Source: Thermogutta sp. (GTDB lineage Bacteria > Planctomycetota > Planctomycetia > Pirellulales > Thermoguttaceae). From it: a stretch of 5,768 nt of DNA. Where the stretch lies: the NCBI GenBank assembly GCA_012798155.1, contig JAAZNR010000485.1, positions 1 through 5,768 of the forward strand, given 5' to 3'. The position numbers and the translations under genes were made by a program. Numbering within the stretch: position 1 is the first letter of the stretch; each line of letters opens with the position of its first letter. This document shows positions 1 through 4,892 of this stretch, piece after piece. The notes beneath the pieces are model-generated. The model ran no database searches, had not been told where the DNA came from, and worked only from the letters and a program-made list of their open reading frames with translations.

Positions 1-11
1 GGCGGTAAGCA

Positions 12-602
12 CTAAGGCGTTGGTGCGGAGCCGGGGCATCGTTCTCCGCAAGTGGTTTCGTGCATCGTCGCACCAGCCAAATACTGTTCCACCGACAGCT
101 CGAACGCCCCCGGCTCGAAAACGTGCTCCGAGCCAGCCGACAGAGAACGGGTGACCTCCGCTCCCGTGGACACTATCGAGACCTTGTCGTGCGGACCTAT
201 TATCAATCGCCACGTCACCCGCGAGTAACCTTTCAGCGTTCCCACCACCTTGCCCTTCTCGAAACGTGCGCACCCAATTATCCGAAAGGCTGGTCCTCCG
301 CCGTTACCAAGCACGACGACTTCCATGCCACGAGCCTTGACTCCGTCAATTTCATCTCTAATAAAATAAATCCTGGTGCACGGCCCGCTGTAACCCTCCG
401 GGCCGAAAGACGAACTCAATAATCCACCCGAAATGCTGTAACTTGGCGCCAGTATCGCATCCTTGATAGCAGCAGGAGGCGGCGCCTCCAACCTAATTAT
501 AATCGGCTCCTGCTGGCGCGACGATTGCACATGGCAGCCCCAGATTAACGTAAGCGCAAGTACAATCGCGCCCGGCATACATCGGTTATGCACCATTTGC
601 AT
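12..602 (-). CDS. Putative lipoprotein of unknown function, downstream of RHS tip
   Basis: I do not recognise a family for this 196-residue protein. The N-terminus looks like a lipoprotein signal: a basic stretch (His5, Arg7), a hydrophobic run at residues 11-21, then Leu-Ile-Trp-Gly-Cys with the candidate lipidated cysteine at residue 23. Trp at the -2 position is unusual for a lipobox, so lipidation is likely but not certain. The mature part (24-196) is rich in short beta-like segments and has cysteines at 75, 111, 185 and 189; the last two form a Cys-x3-Cys near the C-terminus. The ATG at 602 is preferred because an AGGAG sits 7 bases upstream; Met3 would be too far away. The gene begins 14 bases after the RHS stop, so the two are probably co-transcribed. 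That position would suit an immunity protein or accessory partner of the RHS tip, but no sequence motif supports this. Confidence 0.72.
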   Translation of the reverse strand: MQMVHNRCMPGAIVLALTLIWGCHVQSSRQQEPIIIRLEAPPPAAIKDAILAPSYSISGGLLSSSFGPEGYSGPCTRIYFIRDEIDGVKARGMEVVVLGNGGGPAFRIIGCARFEKGKVVGTLKGYSRVTWRLIIGPHDKVSIVSTGAEVTRSLSAGSEHVFEPGAFELSVEQYLAGATMHETTCGERCPGSAPTP

Positions 603-609
603 TGCTTAT

Positions 610-614
610 CTCCT
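610..614 (-). promoter_or_regulatory. Ribosome binding site of the lipoprotein gene
   Basis: The minus strand reads AGGAG with a 7-base spacer to the ATG at 602. It lies in the 14-base gap after the RHS stop codon, which fits translation of both proteins from one message. Confidence 0.65.
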
Positions 615-616
615 AT

Positions 617-648
617 TTATCCCTGCAACAGCTTATCCCTGCAACAGC
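617..648 (-). repeat. 16-bp perfect tandem duplication across the RHS stop codon
   Basis: Bases 617-632 and 633-648 are identical copies of ttatccctgcaacagc on the plus strand. Sixteen bases is not a multiple of three, so the duplication changes the reading frame at the 3' end of the RHS gene. With it, the protein ends Arg-Asp-Lys-Leu-Leu-Gln-Gly and stops at TAA (617-619). With one copy removed, it would end Arg-Asp-Lys and stop at a TAG that overlaps the AGGAG of the next gene. Confidence 0.9.
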
Positions 649-1441
649 ACGGAGCTGTGACGAATACTGTCCTGCGTTGGGGCATATCCATTAAAACGTC
701 CCACGATGGACCCATGTCAAAACCCACGCCCAACTGACCCACTCCCACCCCCAAATACAGTGTTCTTCGCTGAATCCAGCGAAACTCCAATTCGACCTTC
801 TTGGCGAGATAGACGCACTCCCCATTTCGGCCAACCACCTCTTCATAACGATCTGCAATTAGTGACGTTAAATCGACTGTGTTCGTGACGGACAGACCGA
901 GTATGAATGAAAAACTTCCAGAGTCCGCGGCCCAACGGACGTTAGAATAGATTATCTTGGGTGGCTGAATAAACAGCACGCACCCATCATCATCAGCCGT
1001 GTACGACAATGCCCAGGTATAATCCATGAAATGCTCGCCGCCCGTCCTGCCATATCCAATATGAACGAAGGTTCCTGAACCTCTCAGCGTGTAGCGTTGT
1101 GTGTCTAATCCCGCCCAGTCCAAGGCGATGGGAACCCTATTCAGCACGTATCGATACAGATTTCCATCTCCGCCGCCAAACCCAATCGGGTCCTCGCTCA
1201 GCCACCGTCCCACGGCGGGGTCGTACCAGCGGTTGAGGTTGTTCTGTAGTCCGGTGTCGGCGTCAAAGGGTCGGGCGGTGAAGAGGAATAGAGAATCGAC
1301 CGCCGGGTTGCTCTCCGACGTGACGCGGCCGAAGGCGTCATAGACCAAATGATTGACCATGGTCGTCGTGTCCGTCAGCGGATCGTACTTGGCGATGTCG
1401 CGCACGGTGTTCAGGTGGTCCGTCAACGTCCATTGGACCAA
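617..1441 (-). CDS. RHS repeat-associated core protein, C-terminal remnant with unique tip (5'-truncated)
   Basis: This is the C-terminal end of an RHS/YD-repeat protein. Counting from the TTG at 1441, residues 1-112 carry the RHS core signature: TDHLNTVRD (7-15), YDAFGRVTSESNP (34-46), FTARPFDADTGLQNNLNRWY (54-73) and GRWLSEDPIGF (78-88), followed by NLYRYVLNR and DWAGL in place of the usual DPSGL. Residues 113-274 form a unique tip that I cannot match to a toxin family; it is beta-rich and ends in a Cys-Cys-Cys cluster (265-267). RHS proteins normally have hundreds to thousands of residues of YD repeats before the core, and these are missing. The open frame continues without a stop to 1495, and its translation (including QTAAEETVDIGPADLVQW) still resembles RHS sequence, so the TTG is probably not an authentic start. 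No good ribosome binding site is visible. It is either a pseudogene or a displaced core-plus-tip cassette. Confidence 0.8.
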   Translation of the reverse strand: MVQWTLTDHLNTVRDIAKYDPLTDTTTMVNHLVYDAFGRVTSESNPAVDSLFLFTARPFDADTGLQNNLNRWYDPAVGRWLSEDPIGFGGGDGNLYRYVLNRVPIALDWAGLDTQRYTLRGSGTFVHIGYGRTGGEHFMDYTWALSYTADDDGCVLFIQPPKIIYSNVRWAADSGSFSFILGLSVTNTVDLTSLIADRYEEVVGRNGECVYLAKKVELEFRWIQRRTLYLGVGVGQLGVGFDMGPSWDVLMDMPQRRTVFVTAPCCCRDKLLQG

Positions 1442-1525
1442 ATCGGCCGGGCCGATGTCAACTGTTTCTTCCGCAGCCGTTTGCCTCGTGCCCAGTTAAG
1501 GTACTCGTGCGCAGGTAAGCTTAAT
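1442..1525 (-). pseudogene. Decayed 5' continuation of the RHS core
   Basis: Upstream of the TTG at 1441, the same frame codes for 18 more residues resembling the segment that precedes the RHS core, back to a TAA stop at 1496-1498. Just beyond the stop, a different minus-strand frame reads His-Glu-Tyr-Leu-Asn. That fits the 'RYL.G..(V)DQ.LAEE' stretch of RHS proteins if about one base was lost near 1496. RHS similarity then ends at the palindromic element that starts at 1526. This is interpretation of short similarity from memory, so confidence is moderate. Confidence 0.45.
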
Positions 1526-1691
1526 CTGGACTTTTGCAAACTTCTCCCCTGTCCCTCTGGGAGAGGGGCAGCGGGTGAGGGCTTGGTGAAGTTAGGCAGT
1601 CACGGCAAGCCGTTTTCGCGCCTAATTGTCCTCACCATAACCCTCTTCCAAGGCGGACGAGAACTTGTCACCACAATTTGCAAAAGTCCAG
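1526..1691. mobile_element. MITE-like palindromic element, 166 bp, 15-bp exact terminal inverted repeats
   Basis: The ends are exact inverted repeats: ctggacttttgcaaa at 1526-1540 and tttgcaaaagtccag at 1677-1691. Inner symmetric pairs share nearly the same centre (about 1604-1608): gggagaggg (1559-1567) with ccctcttcc (1641-1649), gtgagg (1575-1580) with cctcac (1630-1635), ttaggc (1592-1597) with gcctaa (1620-1625), and acggc/gccgt (1602-1606/1609-1613). The whole element could fold into one long imperfect hairpin. The flanks cttaat (1520-1525) and ctcaat (1692-1697) match at 5 of 6 positions, possibly a worn target duplication. There is no transposase inside, so mobility would depend on an enzyme elsewhere. 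The inner 'ccctctgggagaggg' type of sequence is a common interspersed bacterial repeat. I cannot name the element or its parent insertion sequence. Confidence 0.7.
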
Positions 1692-1810
1692 CTCAATGTC
1701 GAAATCTACGACGAGGCTGAAAAAGGCGTTTTCTGCGTGAGCTGGCGGCTCGAGTTGTGTCATGCGCTTCCACCCGGCGACCCGCGCTCGCGCCTTGGTT
1801 TTTGTGCCGG
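1692..1810. other. Spacer between the palindromic element and the epimerase stop; no gene seen
   Basis: I see no convincing gene, RNA or strong terminator here. Only weak short inverted repeats occur, such as gagc/gctc around 1738-1750 and a gcgc/gcgc pair near 1784-1794, neither followed by a T-run on the minus strand. Where the epimerase transcript ends is therefore unclear; the 166-bp palindrome just downstream could serve as a processing or termination structure. Confidence 0.4.
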
Positions 1811-2821
1811 CTAGAGGCGGATGTGCCGCATCGTGTCGCGATGTTCGCGATACCAGGCGATGCAGCGGCGGATGCCCTCCTCGATGGGCACCTCGGGCAT
1901 CCACCCGAGAAGGGATCGGGCCTTGGTGACGTCGGCCCAGGTGGCCGGCACGTCGGCGGGGTGGGCCGGGCGATACTCGATCGTCGCCGACCGCCCGCAC
2001 TGCCTGGAAATCTCCTCGATCACCCAGGCGAGCGGGAGGGAACGGTCTCCGCCCAAATTGACGATCTCGTATCCCAGCTCTTTCAGACCGGCCAGGGTAC
2101 CGCGGGCGATGTCGTCCACATAGGTGAAGTCGCGGCGTTGGGAGCCGTCGCCGAAGACGGTGATCGGTTCGCCCTCGCTGATTTGGCGGACGAAGCGGAA
2201 GATGCTCATGTCGGGGCGGCCGGCCGGGCCGTACACCGTGAAGTAGCGGAACACGGTAACATCCAGTCCGTGCAGGTAGTGGTAGGTGTAGGCCAAGGTC
2301 TCGGCCGCCTTTTTCGAGGCCGCGTAAGGCGACAGCGGCCGGTTCGTATCGGCGTCTTCGCGATACGGCACGGGGTTGTGGGCGCCGTACAGGCTGGAGG
2401 TGGAGGCCAGGACGAACTTCTTCACGCCGGCGGTTCGGCACTGCTCCAGCAGGACCAGCGTCCCGATGCAGTTGGCCTGATAATAGAGGTCGGGGCGGAG
2501 CACGCTGGCCCGTACTCCCGCCCGGGCGGCAAGATCGATGACCGCGTCATAGGGCGGCCGGTCCGAAGGCGGCGCGGAGACATGAGGGGCGCCGCGGGCG
2601 AACCATTCGCGGACGGCGTCGGCGTCCGAGACGTCGATCCTGCGAAACGAGAAGCCGGACCTGCCTTGCAGCCGCGCGAGCCGCCAGTCTTTGAGGCGGG
2701 GATCGTACGCATCGTTGAGTTCGTCCCAGCCGACGACGGTATGGCCGGCATCGAGCAGCAGCTCGCAGACCCTGGCCGCGATGAAGCCCGCGCAACCCGT
2801 CACCAAATAGCGATTCGGCAT
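1811..2821 (-). CDS. NAD-dependent nucleotide-sugar epimerase (extended SDR, UDP-uronate 4-epimerase-like)
   Basis: This 336-residue protein is a typical extended short-chain dehydrogenase/reductase of full family length. The Rossmann NAD-binding loop is TGCAGFI (8-14). GWDELNDAYDPRLK (31-44) matches the 'DNLNDYYD..LK' stretch of UDP-glucuronate 4-epimerases. LAARAGVR lies at 98-104, ASTSSLYG at 139-146, and the catalytic Tyr166-x3-Lys170 sits in PYAASKKAAE. VYGPAGRPDMSIFRF (196-210) and RRDFTYVDDI (229-238) are also typical. Residues about 78-90 form a Pro/Ser-rich insertion not usual at this place. The ATG at 2821 is chosen because the NAD fold begins at once; the frame remains open further upstream but there it overlaps the dehydrogenase. 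The ribosome binding site is weak (GGAA about 9 bases upstream). The gene lies 80 bases after the dehydrogenase stop, probably in one operon. It likely inverts C4 of a UDP-sugar or UDP-uronate in the cytoplasm. Exact substrate is unknown; a UDP-GlcNAcA or UDP-glucuronate 4-epimerase is most plausible. Confidence 0.92.
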   Translation of the reverse strand: MPNRYLVTGCAGFIAARVCELLLDAGHTVVGWDELNDAYDPRLKDWRLARLQGRSGFSFRRIDVSDADAVREWFARGAPHVSAPPSDRPPYDAVIDLAARAGVRASVLRPDLYYQANCIGTLVLLEQCRTAGVKKFVLASTSSLYGAHNPVPYREDADTNRPLSPYAASKKAAETLAYTYHYLHGLDVTVFRYFTVYGPAGRPDMSIFRFVRQISEGEPITVFGDGSQRRDFTYVDDIARGTLAGLKELGYEIVNLGGDRSLPLAWVIEEISRQCGRSATIEYRPAHPADVPATWADVTKARSLLGWMPEVPIEEGIRRCIAWYREHRDTMRHIRL

Positions 2822-2901
2822 ACCGCATCGTTCCGTTACGTGAACCCGCGCCGCGCCCGCCTGCGTTGCGGCCTCGGTGCGGCGCCCCCGTTTCCGATCT
2901 C

Positions 2902-4224
2902 TCACGCCTTCCAGATTTTCTCGCGATGTTGCTTCACATTCTTGGTGGCGTTGCGAGTATCCACGATCAAGGGGGAATGCCGGACGATGAAGTCGTAGTC
3001 GTAGGCCGAGTGATCGGTGGCGATCAAAACGCAATCGCGGCCGGCCAGGAACTCCGGCGTCAAGTCTTGGCTGGTCATGGGGGGAATGCGATAGTGCCGC
3101 ATCCGGGGCAGCTTGGGGATGTGGGGATCGTTGTAGCTGACCTCCGCGCCCTTCGACAAGAGCAATTGCATCAGCTCGAAGGAGGGGCTTTCGCGGGGGT
3201 CGTCCACGTCCTTCTTGTAGGCCGCGCCCAAGACGCAAATCTTGCTTCCCTTGACGGGCTTGCGGTGCTCGTTGAGGGCCTCGGTGAGGCGTTGGATGAC
3301 GTATTCCGGCATGGAGGTGTTGATTTCACCGGCCAATTCGATGAAGCGGGTAGGCATGCCGTGCCGCCGGGCCAACCAAGTGAGGTAGAAGGGATCGATG
3401 GGGATGCAGTGCCCGCCCAGTCCCGGGCCGGGATAAAAGGGCTGAAAGCCGAAGGGCTTGGTCTTGGCGGCCTCGATCACCTCCCACACGTCGATCCCCA
3501 GGCGATGAAAGAGGACCTTCAATTCGTTGATCATGGCGATGTTGACGGCGCGGTAGGTGTTTTCGAGGATTTTGCAGGCCTCGGCCACCTCGGCGCTGCC
3601 GACTTCCACCACCTGCACCACGGCGTTGCCGTAGAGGGCCGTCGCCAGGCGGGTGCTCTTCGGCTCGATGCCGCCCACCACTTTGGGAATCCGCTCGGCC
3701 GAGAAGTTCGGGTTGCCGGGGTCTTCCCGTTCGGGGCTGAAGGCCAGGAAGAAGTCCTCGCCGACCCTGAGGCCGGTGCCTTCCAAAATGGGCAGCATGA
3801 CTTCGCGGGTGGTGCCGGGATAGGTGGTGCTTTCCAGCACCACCAGTTGATCGCGGCGGAGGACCTTGCTGATGGCGACGGTGGTTTGCTCGATGTACTG
3901 CAAGTCGGGGTCGCGGCTCTCGTTAAGCGGGGTGGGCACGCAAATCAGGACGGCGTCCGGCTCGCGAAGCCGGGCCATATCGCTGGTGGCCTGGAACTTT
4001 CCCCCCGCCAACCACTCGGCGATCCACTGCGAGGGGATGTGCCCGATGTAGCTCTTTCCGGCGTTCAAAAGCCGGACCTTTTCCGGATCGATGTCGAAGC
4101 CCAGGGCGGAATAACCGGATTGGATGAAGGCGCGGAGCAGCGGCAATCCCACGTACCCCAAACCGATGACGCCGATCGTCGCCCTTTTCTCGCGAATCTT
4201 GGCCTCGAGGTCTTGAAAGCCCAT
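2902..4224 (-). CDS. wbpA: Nucleotide-sugar dehydrogenase (UDP-N-acetylglucosamine 6-dehydrogenase, WbpA/TviB type)
   Basis: This 440-residue protein has the full architecture of the UDP-glucose/GDP-mannose dehydrogenase family. The N-terminal NAD-binding domain carries IGVIGLGYVGLPL (17-29) and the acidic end of beta2, GFDIDPEKV (42-50). VPTPLNESRDPDL (96-108), ESTTYPGTT (131-139) and SPEREDPGN (163-171) follow. The central helix has EACKILENTYRAVNIAMINE (215-234) with the conserved Lys218 and Asn222. The catalytic Cys273 lies in PGLGGHCIPIDPFYL (267-281). The C-terminal UDP-binding domain begins near KICVLGAAYKKDVDDPRESP (328-347). The family oxidises the C6 hydroxyl of a UDP-sugar twice, using 2 NAD+, to give a UDP-uronic acid. 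The motifs resemble the UDP-GlcNAc branch (WbpA/TviB) more than UDP-glucose dehydrogenases, but substrate cannot be settled by eye. AGGAG lies 6 bases before the ATG at 4224. The epimerase downstream fits a two-step route to an acidic surface-polysaccharide precursor. Confidence 0.93.
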   Translation of the reverse strand: MGFQDLEAKIREKRATIGVIGLGYVGLPLLRAFIQSGYSALGFDIDPEKVRLLNAGKSYIGHIPSQWIAEWLAGGKFQATSDMARLREPDAVLICVPTPLNESRDPDLQYIEQTTVAISKVLRRDQLVVLESTTYPGTTREVMLPILEGTGLRVGEDFFLAFSPEREDPGNPNFSAERIPKVVGGIEPKSTRLATALYGNAVVQVVEVGSAEVAEACKILENTYRAVNIAMINELKVLFHRLGIDVWEVIEAAKTKPFGFQPFYPGPGLGGHCIPIDPFYLTWLARRHGMPTRFIELAGEINTSMPEYVIQRLTEALNEHRKPVKGSKICVLGAAYKKDVDDPRESPSFELMQLLLSKGAEVSYNDPHIPKLPRMRHYRIPPMTSQDLTPEFLAGRDCVLIATDHSAYDYDFIVRHSPLIVDTRNATKNVKQHREKIWKA

Positions 4225-4230
4225 GGCGAA

Positions 4231-4235
4231 CTCCT
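4231..4235 (-). promoter_or_regulatory. Ribosome binding site of the dehydrogenase gene
   Basis: The minus strand reads AGGAG with a 6-base spacer to the ATG at 4224, which fixes this start. Confidence 0.75.
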
Positions 4236-4244
4236 GTCAATGCC

Positions 4245-4256
4245 CGATTGCAATCG
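4245..4256. repeat. 12-bp perfect palindrome upstream of the dehydrogenase start
   Basis: The sequence cgattgcaatcg is a perfect palindrome located 21-32 bases before the ATG at 4224, in the expected 5' untranslated region. It could be an operator half-site pair, but a 12-bp palindrome can also arise by chance. Confidence 0.4.
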
Positions 4257-4410
4257 ATGCCCCGCGCGTTCCCGCGGCGTGCGTCTCCGAAGGCCGAGCC
4301 GGTTTCCGCAAGCAAGTACCGCAGGGAACTCGTCGCAAGGGGCGCGGTCTCGTGACGCCAACCGGCTTGTAACGTCAACCAGAAAGTCTAGCATACGTCC
4401 GTGGGGAGTG

Positions 4411-4428
4411 GGCGAGGCTTCCCTCGCC
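4411..4428. repeat. Small perfect hairpin (7-bp stem, 4-base loop)
   Basis: ggcgagg (4411-4417) and cctcgcc (4422-4428) form a perfect stem around the loop cttc. No T-run follows on either strand, so this looks more like part of an interspersed repeat than a terminator. Confidence 0.5.
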
Positions 4429-4440
4429 GGGAGGGCTAAC

Positions 4441-4464
4441 AGGTATTCGCCCAGGTATTCGCCC
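4441..4464. repeat. 12-bp perfect tandem repeat (two copies)
   Basis: aggtattcgccc occurs twice back to back (4441-4452 and 4453-4464). Confidence 0.85.
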
Positions 4465-4468
4465 TGCC

Positions 4469-4495
4469 GTACGGAAGGCGTAGCCGTACACGCCT
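4469..4495. repeat. Overlapping alternative inverted repeats
   Basis: gtacgg (4469-4474) pairs with ccgtac (4484-4489), and aggcgt (4476-4481) pairs with acgcct (4490-4495). The two stems overlap and exclude each other. Their position directly after the tandem repeat suggests that both belong to one interspersed repeat. Confidence 0.45.
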
Positions 4496-4512
4496 GGCCG
4501 GTCTGTCATTGC

Positions 4513-4629
4513 AACGCGGAGGCGCAGAGGCTTTTTGAAACGCAGAGGGCGCAGAGGACGCCGAGAAGGAAGAAGGAGAACGAAGAATTGGTCGCCCGAA
4601 CTCTGCGTTCTCCGCGTCCTCCGCGTTTC
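4513..4629. repeat. CGCAGAGG-type imperfect palindromic repeat element
   Basis: The left part is built from irregular copies of 'aacgcrgaggcgcagagg' (from 4513). Bases 4537-4565 match the reverse complement of 4601-4629 at 24 of 29 positions, around a 35-base centre. Elements made of CGCAGAG and CTCTGCG units in opposed arms are widespread, dispersed, probably non-autonomous repeats in many bacteria. No coding function is supported here, and long open frames through the repeat are artefacts of its composition. Confidence 0.7.
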
Positions 4630-4799
4630 CATCCTTTCGTTCTGCGTAGCCCTCCCTGGGCTGCTGCGAGCCGAAAAACGTATCCGCCCATTCAGCCCCA
4701 AAGGCGGCAGCCCCATTGTCGCGGGTTTCATCGCAAGCATGAACACGGTCCCCGTGAACGGTTACCGGAAGGCGGGCTTGGGTGAAGCGCGCAAGACGA

Positions 4800-4823
4800 G
4801 GGGACGCAGGCGTGTGCGTCCCC
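4800..4823 (-). terminator. Hairpin terminator downstream of the Gly-rich protein gene
   Basis: On the minus strand, GGGGACGCA and TGCGTCCCC form a perfect 9-bp stem with a 6-base loop, about 70 bases after the TAA at 4893. The tail reads TCGTCTT, which is only moderately T-rich, so this is a plausible but not ideal intrinsic terminator. Confidence 0.6.
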
Positions 4824-4892
4824 GATCGTGGAAGGCGAAGAGGCGAAGGGTCGCGGCGGAGGCGAACGCACTGCCGCGGCCCCCGGCGGGCA

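Larger units (their letters stand above)
4225..4892. other. Repeat-rich intergenic spacer, no gene supported
   Basis: This spacer of about 670 bases separates the Gly-rich protein gene from the sugar-nucleotide pair. Open frames run through it on both strands, but their composition is low-complexity or repeat-derived and no motif or ribosome binding site supports them. It holds a terminator-like hairpin (4800-4823), a CGCAGAGG-type imperfect palindrome, a 12-bp tandem repeat with neighbouring hairpins, and a short palindrome near 4250. The promoter of the dehydrogenase operon should lie between about 4236 and 4400, but I find no convincing -35/-10 pair. Confidence 0.6.

Noticed and set aside
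1757..2998. 413-codon plus-strand open frame antisense to the epimerase
   Set aside because: Same reasoning: it is the shadow of a clear SDR epimerase on the other strand, rich in Gly/Val/Arg/Asp and without recognisable domains.
2822..3238. Upstream extension of the epimerase by 139 codons
   Set aside because: The extension lies mostly inside the dehydrogenase coding region in another frame, is Arg-rich and unstructured, and the NAD-binding fold starts immediately at the ATG at 2821.
4350..4378. TTGACG at 4373-4378 (minus strand) as a -35 box for the dehydrogenase operon
   Set aside because: At a 17-base spacing the -10 position reads TCACGA, which is not a usable -10 box.
4441..4464. Possible CRISPR-like repeats
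   Set aside because: Only two 12-base units lie directly adjacent, with no spacers and no cas genes.
2866..4785. 639-codon plus-strand open frame antisense to the dehydrogenase
   Set aside because: It mirrors the dehydrogenase gene, has a composition typical of antisense reading in GC-rich DNA, runs on into the repeat region, and shows no motif or ribosome binding site. The minus-strand frame carries all the family motifs.
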